Assembly (NCBI GenBank): GCA_024236055.1
Contig: JACKLF010000002.1
Span: 248,001 to 312,000 of the forward strand
Source: Alphaproteobacteria bacterium
GTDB lineage: Bacteria; Pseudomonadota; Alphaproteobacteria; Micropepsales; Micropepsaceae
Length of the DNA: 64,000 bases
Direction: 5' to 3'
How positions within the stretch are numbered: the first letter of the stretch is position 1; every line of letters starts with the position of its first letter. A program made the translations under genes and the position numbers. The notes under the pieces are model-generated. The model searched no databases. It was not told the DNA's origin and was given only the letters and a program-made list of their open reading frames with translations. Positions 9,184-16,345 of the stretch are shown here, one piece after another.

Positions 9184-10620
9184 TTAGGACCAGGAATAGG
9201 CGGTCTTGATCTGGGTATAGAACTCCACCGCGGCGAAGCCCTGCTCGCGCGGGCCATAGGACGAACCGCGCGTACCGCCGAACGGCACGTGATAGTCGAC
9301 GCCCGCGGTCGGCAGGTTGATCATCACCATGCCCGCCTTGACGTTGCGCTGATAGTGGCGCGCATGCTTCAGGCTGGTGGTGACGATGCCGGCGGACAGG
9401 CCGAAGTTGATGCTGTTCGACAGCTCCAGGCCTTCCTCGTAGTTCTTGATCTTCACCACCGACACGACGGGTCCGAACACTTCCTCGTTGTTGATGCGGT
9501 CGGACGGCTTGGTGTCGACGATCAGGGCCGGGCTCATGAAGAAGCCGGGATTTTCGGTGTTCAGGCGCGCGCCGCCGGTCAGCAGCTTGCCGCCTTCCTT
9601 CACCGCGATGTCGACATAGTCCAGGTCGCCCTTGAGCTGGCTTTCGGTCACCACCGGGCCCATCTGGGTCGCCGGATCGCAGGCATCGCCCACCTTCAGC
9701 GCCGAGGCGCGTTCGGCCAGCGCCTTGACGAACTTGTCATAGATGCCTTCCTGCACGAAGACGCGCGACGAAGCGGTGCAGCGCTGGCCGGTGGCGAAAT
9801 AGCCGCCGTCGAGCGCGATCTGCACCGCGCGGTCGAAATCGGCATCATCCAGGATGACCAGCGGGTTCTTGCCGCCCATTTCCATCTGCACGCGGGCCTG
9901 GCGGGCCACCGCGTTCATCGCCACCTTGGCGCCGACGCCCTGGCTGCCGGTGAAGGTCACGGCATTGACGTCCGGATGCTTGACGATGGCGTCGCCGACG
10001 CCGCCGCGGCCCAGCACCAGGTTGAAGACACCGGCCGGCGCGCCCGCCTCATGGATGATCGAGGCCATGGCATGGGCCGTGGCCGGGGTCGGGTTGGCCG
10101 GCTTGAGCACCACCGAATTGCCGAAGGCCAGCGCGGGCGCGGCCTTCCAGGCGGGAATGGCGATGGGGAAGTTCCAGGGCGCGATCACGCCCACCACGCC
10201 GACCGCCTCGCGATAGGTCTGCACTTCCACGCCCGGGCGGGTCGATTCCAGGTTCTGGCCGTGACGGCGCAGCGCCTCGCCGGCGAAATACTTGAAGATG
10301 CGCCCGGCGCGCACGGTCTCGCCGATGGCTTCGGGCAGGGTCTTGCCTTCCTCGCGCGCCAGAAGGCGGCCGATGGCATCCTTGCGCTCGATGATCATGC
10401 TGCCGATCTTGTCCAGCAGGTCAGAGCGCACTTCGGGCGACTGGGCGGCCCAGGCCGGCTGGGCCGCGCGGGCCGCTTCCACCGCCTTGTTGACGTCCTC
10501 GGCGGAACCGTCGGGGAACTTGGCGATGATCTCGTTGGTGTTGGAGGGGTTGAGGCTCTCCAGCGGGCCGCCGGCGCTAACCTGCTTGCCGCCGATGAAA
10601 TGGGTCAGGGTCTCGGTCAT
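9184..10620 (-). CDS. aldehyde dehydrogenase, probable alpha-ketoglutaric semialdehyde dehydrogenase
   Basis: A 478-residue NAD(P)-dependent aldehyde dehydrogenase. The catalytic cysteine is C281 in GQRCTASSR and the general base E247 in MEMGGKNP; the cofactor-binding PWNFP block is also present. Sequence style matches 2,5-dioxovalerate (alpha-ketoglutaric semialdehyde) dehydrogenases, which finish the non-phosphorylative pentose or sugar-acid route by forming 2-oxoglutarate. That reading is supported by the upstream FAH-family gene of the AraD1 type on the same strand. The start is the ATG at 10620 with GGAGA at a good distance; the TTG just before it is less well placed. Substrate assignment is inference from context. 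Confidence 0.85.
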   Translation of the reverse strand: MTETLTHFIGGKQVSAGGPLESLNPSNTNEIIAKFPDGSAEDVNKAVEAARAAQPAWAAQSPEVRSDLLDKIGSMIIERKDAIGRLLAREEGKTLPEAIGETVRAGRIFKYFAGEALRRHGQNLESTRPGVEVQTYREAVGVVGVIAPWNFPIAIPAWKAAPALAFGNSVVLKPANPTPATAHAMASIIHEAGAPAGVFNLVLGRGGVGDAIVKHPDVNAVTFTGSQGVGAKVAMNAVARQARVQMEMGGKNPLVILDDADFDRAVQIALDGGYFATGQRCTASSRVFVQEGIYDKFVKALAERASALKVGDACDPATQMGPVVTESQLKGDLDYVDIAVKEGGKLLTGGARLNTENPGFFMSPALIVDTKPSDRINNEEVFGPVVSVVKIKNYEEGLELSNSINFGLSAGIVTTSLKHARHYQRNVKAGMVMINLPTAGVDYHVPFGGTRGSSYGPREQGFAAVEFYTQIKTAYSWS

Positions 10621-10744
10621 CAAATCTCTCCAGGAAGAAGGAAAAAGGGGGCCGGTGGGTACTTAAGACTTATGGGGAGCCGATCCAACCCCGAAACCGC
10701 ATCCCGGCGATGCGATCCCGGCATGGTTGGCCGGCAATCGGACA

Positions 10745-11899
10745 TCAGGCGGTAATAAGCCCTCTTTTGACGAGGTTTTTCATCAGGTCGGCAATGCCGA
10801 ACACCCAGGGCGGGGCCGCCTTGGAGCTGGTGACCCGGTTTTCCAGCACCCCAAGTCTGGGGGTGGAGATGCGCACCACATCCCCCTCCTTGTGGGTGAA
10901 GCCCATGCCCGGATTGTCCCGGTCCTGGGTGGGCGCGAACAGGGTGCCCAGGAACAGCACGAAGCCGTCGGGATACTGGTGCTCCTTGATGGTCTGGGCG
11001 ACGAGATTGAGCGGATCGCGGCTGATCTCGCTCATCTTGCTGCGCCCTTCCAGGCGGTAATTGTCGGCGCCCACGATTTCCAGCTCGACCACGGCACTGC
11101 GCACATCGTCCATGGTGAACTTGTCATCGAACAGGCGGATGAAGGGCCCCACCGCGGTCGAGGCGTTGTTGTCCTTGGCCTCGCCCAGCAGAAGGGCGCT
11201 GCGCCCTTCATAGTCGCGCAGGTTCACGTCATTGCCCAGCGTGGCGCCGACGGTGCGGCCCTTGCGGTCCACCACCACGACCACTTCCGGCTCCGGGTTG
11301 TTCCAGGTGGAGGTGGAGCGCACGCCGATCATCTCGCCCCAGCCCACGGCCGACAGCGGCGGCGCCTTGGTGAAGACCTCCGCGTCGGGGCCGATGGCTA
11401 CTTCCAGATATTGCGACCACATGCCGTCGGCGATCAGCGTCTCCTTCAGCCTGGCGGCCTCCGGCGAACCGGGCACCACCGACTTGATGTCGGTGCCGAT
11501 CTTGGCCGCCAGTTCGGCGCGGATGGACTGCGCCTTGCCCGGCACGCCCTTGGCGCGTTCCTCGATCACCCGCTCGATCGCCGAGACCGCGAAAGTCACG
11601 CCGCAGGCCTTGACGCATTGCAGGTCGATGGGCGCCAGCAGCCTGGCCCTGGCGCTGCCGTCCCAGGCCCTGGTCAGGCCGAAATCGGCGATGTCGCCCA
11701 GCGGCTTGCCCTGCGGCACCGTGCCATCCCACATCTCCAGCAACTGGGAGACGGTGGGCGCGGTGGCGCTGACGTCAAAGACCTGGCCATCCCTGACCAG
11801 GATGGGCGTGGGGCCTTCGCCCAGATCCATGCGCCCGACCAGGATGGCATCGCGCCAGTCGTCGGGCAGGAAGGAGGGCGAAGCGGAAGGCGCGGTCAT
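10745..11899 (-). CDS. fumarylacetoacetate hydrolase family protein, AraD1-type 2-keto-3-deoxy sugar acid dehydratase
   Basis: A 384-residue FAH-superfamily protein. The C-terminal FAH fold carries the metal-site region (TWNNPEPEVVVVVDRKG, GATLGNDVNLRDYEGRSAL) and a long N-terminal domain seen in the sugar-acid members. The closest type I recognise is the L-2-keto-3-deoxyarabonate dehydratase AraD1, which feeds alpha-ketoglutaric semialdehyde to the dehydrogenase encoded next. It lies 9 bases after the exported TIM-barrel gene and 124 bases before the dehydrogenase, so the three likely form one transcript. It could instead be a 2,4-diketo-3-deoxy acid hydrolase working with the SDR across the regulator. 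Confidence 0.75.
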   Translation of the reverse strand: MTAPSASPSFLPDDWRDAILVGRMDLGEGPTPILVRDGQVFDVSATAPTVSQLLEMWDGTVPQGKPLGDIADFGLTRAWDGSARARLLAPIDLQCVKACGVTFAVSAIERVIEERAKGVPGKAQSIRAELAAKIGTDIKSVVPGSPEAARLKETLIADGMWSQYLEVAIGPDAEVFTKAPPLSAVGWGEMIGVRSTSTWNNPEPEVVVVVDRKGRTVGATLGNDVNLRDYEGRSALLLGEAKDNNASTAVGPFIRLFDDKFTMDDVRSAVVELEIVGADNYRLEGRSKMSEISRDPLNLVAQTIKEHQYPDGFVLFLGTLFAPTQDRDNPGMGFTHKEGDVVRISTPRLGVLENRVTSSKAAPPWVFGIADLMKNLVKRGLITA

Positions 11900-11908
11900 G
11901 GTGATCTC

Positions 11909-13027
11909 TTACAGTTCGAGCTTGAGCACATTGCGAATGTAGTTGGCCGTGATGCGGGCGCTTTCCATGGGCGGCCGCCACGGCGAGGTGTCCAGTTCGA
12001 CGTTCAGGTCGCCGCGCCACTGGATGGATTTCAGATAGGCCATGATGGCGGGGAAATCCACGCCGCCCTCGCCCATGGGATAGAAATAGGGATCGTTCAT
12101 CATGTCGCGCTGGGGCGTGGGCACATTCCTGGTGCCGCCGCGATCGGCCTTGGCGGTGTCCTTCAGGTGAAATTCGATCACCCGGTGGCCAAGGCTCTTG
12201 GCCAGGGCCAGGGGGTCCATGCCCGCCATGGTGATATGGCCGGTGTCCAGGATAAGGCCGACATTCTCCGGCCGGGTCGCGTCCATGATCACGTCGATCT
12301 CATGCTGGTTCTGGATCTGGCTGCCCAGATGGGGATGGACGCCGAATTTCATGCCCAGCTCTTCGCGGATGCGCTTGCCCAGCAGGTCCAGCGTGATGGC
12401 GATTTCCTTCAGGTCGGAATCGGGCGTGCCGTTCGGCTGCTTGCGTCCACCGGTATTGGTCTTCTGGTGATCGCAGCCGAAGCGGCGCGAAAAGCGCGTC
12501 ATGTTGAAGTGGTTGTCCACCACCGCCTGGCGCTGGGCTGGATCGTGGAAGGCGGTCGAGCCGCCGGCCGCCCCGCCGGTGATGGCGACGAACTGCGCGC
12601 CGATCTCGTACATGCGGTGCTGCAGGGCTTCCCAGCGGTCGGGATAATAGACCTCGCGCTTGGAGCGCGGGCCGGTGGGATATTTCCAGCTATAGCCGTC
12701 CGGCCAGGCCTTCATCTTCTGGGTGTCGCGCGGCGCCGGATTCAGACCGTCCTTGGTGGCGCAGAAGGAAGCCCCGAAGATTTCGAAATAGCGGAAGCCG
12801 ATTTCGCGCCCCTCGGAAATGCCGACGAAGGGATCGCTTTCCCAGCCGCCGCGGGTGTTGGTGGTATAGCCGATGCGGAATTGCTGCTGGCGGCGGTGAA
12901 AGGCCTGGGGCTCCAGCCTGGGGGCGCCGTTATAGGCCGGCCCGGTGACCTGGGCCGCGGCCTGTTCGCGCGCCGCCAGCAGCCCGCCAGCCGCCACGGA
13001 TAAGCCAAAGAATTTCCTGCGATCCAT
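11909..13027 (-). CDS. exported sugar phosphate isomerase/epimerase-like TIM-barrel protein (Tat signal)
   Basis: A 372-residue protein whose N-terminus DRRKFFGLSVAAGGLL carries a twin-arginine motif and ends near AAAQV, so it should be exported folded. The mature part is an AP-endonuclease-2-type TIM barrel (sugar isomerase/epimerase family), with candidate metal ligands in FGVHPHLGSQ, LILDTGHITMAG, EFHLKDT and NVELDTSPW. Such barrels act on free sugars or sugar acids; the substrate is unknown. It heads the catabolic transcript with the FAH and dehydrogenase genes. The ATG is preceded by GGGGCGGGAGAACGC, which provides GGGAG. Confidence 0.8.
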   Translation of the reverse strand: MDRRKFFGLSVAAGGLLAAREQAAAQVTGPAYNGAPRLEPQAFHRRQQQFRIGYTTNTRGGWESDPFVGISEGREIGFRYFEIFGASFCATKDGLNPAPRDTQKMKAWPDGYSWKYPTGPRSKREVYYPDRWEALQHRMYEIGAQFVAITGGAAGGSTAFHDPAQRQAVVDNHFNMTRFSRRFGCDHQKTNTGGRKQPNGTPDSDLKEIAITLDLLGKRIREELGMKFGVHPHLGSQIQNQHEIDVIMDATRPENVGLILDTGHITMAGMDPLALAKSLGHRVIEFHLKDTAKADRGGTRNVPTPQRDMMNDPYFYPMGEGGVDFPAIMAYLKSIQWRGDLNVELDTSPWRPPMESARITANYIRNVLKLEL

Positions 13028-13166
13028 CTGCGTTCTCCCGCCCCTGCTCTGTCGTTTCCATGATCCGGTCTTTTCGCGCCGGCGCGGCGCACCTTAGACA
13101 AGCTGGCGGCGGCGTGCCATCGCAATTGGCCGCTTCCAGCCGGCCCGCACACCGCCATGCCTTCAA

Positions 13167-13197
13167 GAAAAAAGCCCGGCGCTTTCGCGACCGGGCT
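13167..13197 (-). terminator. intrinsic terminator of the IclR regulator gene
   Basis: On the minus strand AGCCCGGTCGC pairs imperfectly with GCGCCGGGCT around a GAAA loop and runs into TTTTTT. It lies 160 bases after the regulator's stop and ahead of the next gene on that strand. Confidence 0.75.
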
Positions 13198-13294
13198 CAG
13201 GTTGCCGGACCACAGGGAATATGGCCCGGACATCACGCATTCGCCGTCACGATCCACGCGCGGGGGCCTGTGTGTCAACCAGGAGTGACCGGGT

Positions 13295-13311
13295 GTTTCG
13301 CAATGTGAAAC
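13295..13311. promoter_or_regulatory. candidate IclR-family operator
   Basis: GTTTCGCAATGTGAAAC is a 17-bp palindrome, 8-1-8, with a single mismatched pair. IclR-family regulators commonly bind GTTTCGC/GCGAAAC-like palindromes. It lies 268 bases upstream of the TIM-barrel gene, between the end of the IclR gene and its terminator. A related weaker site is at 14206-14222. Confidence 0.4.
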
Positions 13312-13357
13312 CCCTGCGTTTCGCCATGCAAAATCGCGTGCCGTTTCGGGGCCGTGC

Positions 13358-14161
13358 TCAGCGGCGGCGGGCCGCGGCCTTCTGGCGGATGGGATGCTGC
13401 AGCGACAGGCCCGGCGGCAGCGCCGGGCCGATGCAGTCGTTCAGCATCCGGGCCAGCACCGTCTGGCGGCGGCTGTCCATGCGCTCGACCGGCGCGGTGA
13501 TGGAAATGGCGGCCACCGGCTGGGTGTCGCGCAGGATCGCCACGCCGATGCAGGTGACGCCCGGCTCGTTTTCCTGTTCCTCGCGGGAGAAGCCGCGCTT
13601 GCGCGCGTCCAGAAGCTCCTGCCAGACCGTCTTCAGCGAAGCGCGCGGCTGGGACGCGCGGCGCGGAAAATCCCCCGGAAAGGCCGCGGCAAAACTTTCG
13701 AAATCCACATATTTCTGGGACAGGATGGCGCGGCCCAGCGCAGTGGTCAGGGCCGGATTGCGCCAGCCGATTTCGGACCAGATGCGGATGGCGCGCTGGG
13801 GCTCGACCTTGTCGATATAGACCACCTGCTCGCCGGTCAGCACCCCCAGATGACATGTCTCGCCCGCCTTGGCGCAAAGGGCCGCCAGCGCATTGTGCAT
13901 CAGGCTGCGCAGGGATTCGTCGCGCAGGTGGGAATCGGCAATGGCCAGCAGCGACGGGCCCAGGCGGTAATTGCCGTTCTGGTCCTGTTCAACAAAACCG
14001 CGGTGGCGCAACGCCGCCAGCGTGCGGTGGATCGAGGACTTGTTGAGCCCCAGGTCGGCCGCCAGCCGGGTCAGCGGCAGTCCGCCGGCGCCTGCGTCAC
14101 CAAGACGTTGCAGGGCCCGCAAGGCCTTGTCGACGCTGCCCAACGGGGAATTTCCTGCCAT
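13358..14161 (-). CDS. IclR family transcriptional regulator
   Basis: A 267-residue regulator: a winged helix-turn-helix at about residues 10-65 (SVDKALRALQRLGD, LGLNKSSIHRTLAALRHRGFV) followed by the IclR effector-binding domain to the C-terminus (phrases such as RAILSQKYV, GVTCIGVAILRD, PVAAISITAPVERM). IclR proteins sense small organic acids and usually control the adjacent catabolic genes; here those are the minus-strand dehydrogenase/FAH/TIM-barrel operon and the divergent SDR. The ATG at 14161 has AAGG six bases before it; the overlapping GTG at 14164 is too close to that site. Its own terminator follows at 13167. Confidence 0.9.
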   Translation of the reverse strand: MAGNSPLGSVDKALRALQRLGDAGAGGLPLTRLAADLGLNKSSIHRTLAALRHRGFVEQDQNGNYRLGPSLLAIADSHLRDESLRSLMHNALAALCAKAGETCHLGVLTGEQVVYIDKVEPQRAIRIWSEIGWRNPALTTALGRAILSQKYVDFESFAAAFPGDFPRRASQPRASLKTVWQELLDARKRGFSREEQENEPGVTCIGVAILRDTQPVAAISITAPVERMDSRRQTVLARMLNDCIGPALPPGLSLQHPIRQKAAARRR

Positions 14162-14205
14162 CACATGCCTTAAGTATTACGTTTGCGCCATTGCGGGACA
14201 TGCCC

Positions 14206-14222
14206 GTTTGCCCATAAGAAAC
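14206..14222. promoter_or_regulatory. weak second IclR-type palindrome
   Basis: GTTTGCCCATAAGAAAC shares length, both outer GTTT/AAAC arms and 12 of 17 bases with the site at 13295. It lies in the divergent region between the regulator and the SDR gene, the expected place for autoregulation. Confidence 0.25.
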
Positions 14223-14316
14223 ACAGGCGGGCGGGGGCACGCAATTGTTTCGGGTCTGTCACCCGGACTTGGGACCTTGGACGGGTCCTGGAGCCGAGTT
14301 TGAAGGAAACACGCAT

Positions 14317-15066
14317 ATGACGATTTATCAGGGCCGCTTCGCCGGTCGCACGGCGGTCATCACCGGCGGCGCATCAGGCCTGGGTCTGGAAGCGGCGCGC
14401 CGCATTACTGCCGAAGGCGGCAAGGTGGCGCTGTGGGATCTGCATGCCGATGCGCTGAGCGCCGCCAGGGCCGAGACCGGCGCGGTGCATACGATCGCAT
14501 TGGACATCAGCGACGCCGATGCGGTGGAAAAGGCCGCCGCCGAAAGCCGTGCGGCGCTGGGCAGGATCGACATCCTGGTCAACAGCGCCGGCATCACCGG
14601 CGCCACCCACACCGTCATCGGCTATCCCATCGACAGCTGGATCAAGGTGTTCGACGTCAATGTGAACGGGCTGTTCTACTGCTGCCGCGCCATTGCGCCG
14701 ATGATGGTCGAAGCCGGCTATGGCCGCATCGTCAACATCTCCTCGGTCGCGGGCAAGGAAGGCAATCCCAATGCGAGCTCCTATTCCGCCTCCAAGGCCG
14801 CCGTGCTGGGCTTCACCAAGTCGCTGGGCAAGGAGCTGGCCACCCAGGGCGTGATCGTCAATGCCGTGACCCCCGCCACATTCGAGAGTCCGATCCTGAA
14901 ACAGGTGCCCCAGAGCCACATCGACTACATGAAGTCGCGCATTCCGATGGGCCGACTGGGCCGGTCCGAGGAAATCGCCGCCGCCGTCTGCTGGCTGGCG
15001 AGCGAGGAATGCTCCTTCACCACTGCATCCACGCTGGACACGTCAGGGGGACGTACGACCTACTAG
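14317..15066 (+). CDS. SDR family oxidoreductase, sugar-acid dehydrogenase type
   Basis: A 249-residue classical short-chain dehydrogenase. The NAD(P) site TGGASGLG spans residues 16-23, NSAG follows at the usual position, and the catalytic residues Y156 and K160 lie in SSYSASKAA. The ending (TLDTSGGRTTY) is like that of 2-keto-3-deoxy-L-fuconate dehydrogenase-type SDRs found beside FAH-family genes. The ATG at 14317 has AAGGA eight bases before it. It is divergent from the IclR gene and probably belongs to the same sugar-acid pathway. The gene's last four bases overlap the stop of a decayed minus-strand reading frame. Confidence 0.8.
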   Translation: MTIYQGRFAGRTAVITGGASGLGLEAARRITAEGGKVALWDLHADALSAARAETGAVHTIALDISDADAVEKAAAESRAALGRIDILVNSAGITGATHTVIGYPIDSWIKVFDVNVNGLFYCCRAIAPMMVEAGYGRIVNISSVAGKEGNPNASSYSASKAAVLGFTKSLGKELATQGVIVNAVTPATFESPILKQVPQSHIDYMKSRIPMGRLGRSEEIAAAVCWLASEECSFTTASTLDTSGGRTTY

Positions 15067-15237
15067 GCCGGCGGCAGATCCATGACGGGCGGCGGCGCGC
15101 CGCCGAAATGCGCCAGCACACGATCCAGTTCGTCCAGCATCTGGCCGATCTCGGCCTGCGTCAGGGCACAGCCCGGCGCAAGAAGGCGCAGCGCGCGCAC
15201 ATGCACCGTGACCGGATCGTACGTTCTGATTAGCCGA
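15063..15237 (-). pseudogene. remnant of a class III aminotransferase C-terminus
   Basis: This frame has no start codon of its own near the recognisable part. Its last 57 residues include VRALRLLAPGCALTQAEIG then QMLDELDRVLAHF, which resembles the closing segment of class III PLP aminotransferases (the LRLLPPL...EEIDEALDILERVL region). Nothing upstream in the frame resembles the rest of such an enzyme; the ModE gene begins instead. I read it as a leftover 3' end from a rearrangement that brought the sugar-acid block next to the molybdenum island. It could be a chance frame. Confidence 0.4.
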
Positions 15238-15283
15238 CCCGCGCGAGTGATTCGCTGCTTTTTCGCGTGGCGTGCGGGAAGGG

Positions 15284-15676
15284 TCAGTCCGTCCTGGTTG
15301 CCAGCTTGCGGCGGGCGGCGCGGCGCGGCGCGGCATCCTGCTGGACGCGGGCGGCCAGCGCCGCCATGTCGCCATCGGCGGCCTGGGCGGCGCGCGCTTC
15401 GATCCGGCGATAGGTCTTGACCAGCAGCGCGCCCAGTTCGGTCAGTTGCGCACCGCCGCCGCTGGTGCCGCCGATTTCGGTGGTCACGACCGCGCCGTTG
15501 AAGGTCTTCTGCATGTCCTGGATCAGCAGCCAGGCCTTGCGATAGCTCATGTCCATCGCGCCCGCCGCCTGGCGGATCGAGCCCAGACGCGCAACCTCTT
15601 CGAGCAGGCGCACCATGCCCGGTCCCAGCGAACTGCCGGATGGTTCGAAGTCGATGCGGATCGAAAGCCGTGACAT
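15284..15676 (-). CDS. modE: ModE-type winged-helix regulator without molybdate-binding domain
   Basis: A 130-residue protein matching the N-terminal DNA-binding domain of ModE: GSIRQAAGAMDMSYRKAWLL (helix-turn-helix), the wing with GGTSGGGAQLTELG, then LVKTYRRIE. Full ModE is about 260 residues and carries two C-terminal Mop/TOBE domains that bind molybdate; these are absent and the protein ends in a basic tail. Stand-alone domains of this type are known. The ATG at 15676 was chosen because the conserved domain begins immediately after it. It is divergent from the molybdenum hydroxylase genes with a strong ModE-type box between them. How it senses molybdenum is not apparent. Confidence 0.85.
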   Translation of the reverse strand: MSRLSIRIDFEPSGSSLGPGMVRLLEEVARLGSIRQAAGAMDMSYRKAWLLIQDMQKTFNGAVVTTEIGGTSGGGAQLTELGALLVKTYRRIEARAAQAADGDMAALAARVQQDAAPRRAARRKLATRTD

Positions 15677-15752
15677 GGATGAAGTCCGTGACAGGAACGA
15701 AAGAATGTCCGGATGGACGGTGGGCGTCCAGCAAAAGCGCAGCAATTACAGT

Positions 15753-15776
15753 CGTTGTGTATCAAGACACATAACG
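15753..15776. promoter_or_regulatory. ModE-type box upstream of the molybdenum hydroxylase operon
   Basis: The 24-bp site reads CGTTGTGTA-N6-CACATAACG, matching 14 of 18 defined positions of the Escherichia coli-type consensus CGyTATATA-N6-TATATAACG. It sits in the divergent region between modE (ATG at 15676) and the IorA-like gene (ATG at 15847), so it could serve both promoters. Confidence 0.7.
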
Positions 15777-15846
15777 CGGACGTCTTGAAGCGGCAATTTT
15801 TCAGCCGCAAACTGCGCGCTGCACCGAAAAACAAGGGGAGAGGAAC

Positions 15847-16302
15847 ATGATCCGTCTTCAGGTGAATGGCGAGGAACGCGTCATCGGCGATGACGTCACG
15901 CCCGACACGCCGCTTCTGTGGGTGTTGCGCGACAGCCTGGGGCTGGTCGGCGCCAAGTATGGCTGCGGCATCGGTTCGTGCGGCGCCTGCACGGTGCATG
16001 TCGACGGCAAGGCGGTGCGTTCCTGCACGCTTCCGGTCTCGCAGGTCGCAGGCAAGCCGGTGACCACGATCGAAGGCCTGGCCAAGGGCGATGAACTGCA
16101 TCCGCTGCAGGCCGCCTGGGTCAAGAACGACGTGCCGCAATGCGGCTATTGCCAGGCCGGGCAGATCATGAACGCGGCCGCGATGCTGAAGGACAAGCCC
16201 AAGCCCAGCGATGCGGACATTCGCGGCGCAATGACCGGCAACATCTGCCGTTGCGGCTGCTACACCCGGATCCACACCGCCATCCAGGACGCCACTGCCT
16301 GA
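15847..16302 (+). CDS. IorA-like (2Fe-2S) subunit of a molybdenum hydroxylase
   Basis: A 151-residue small subunit with two [2Fe-2S] clusters. The plant-type ferredoxin cluster uses C40, C45, C48 and C60 ([15 protein letters not shown]). The second, helical cluster uses C99, C102, C134 and C136 ([15 protein letters not shown]). This is the arrangement of isoquinoline 1-oxidoreductase alpha subunits and related aldehyde oxidoreductases. It passes electrons from the molybdenum site in the next gene's product. No signal peptide is present; export would be with the Tat-bearing large subunit. The ATG has GGGGAGAGG before it. A ModE-type box lies 70 bases upstream. Confidence 0.9.
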   Translation: MIRLQVNGEERVIGDDVTPDTPLLWVLRDSLGLVGAKYGCGIGSCGACTVHVDGKAVRSCTLPVSQVAGKPVTTIEGLAKGDELHPLQAAWVKNDVPQCGYCQAGQIMNAAAMLKDKPKPSDADIRGAMTGNICRCGCYTRIHTAIQDATA

Positions 16303-16345
16303 CGATGGCTGCCGCCCCGCATGCGGGGCGATGAGGGAGGACACA

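Larger units (their letters stand above)
13028..13357. other. 330-base stretch between the TIM-barrel gene and the IclR gene
   Basis: No gene is supported here. It holds the IclR-gene terminator (13167-13197), a 17-bp palindrome resembling an IclR-family operator (13295-13311), and presumably the promoter of the minus-strand catabolic operon between 13028 and 13166, although I see no convincing -35/-10 pair. Confidence 0.6.

Noticed and set aside
15063..15734. A 223-codon frame spanning the modE gene
   Set aside because: The modE frame has the ModE domain; only the last 57 codons of the longer frame look meaningful and are listed as a remnant.
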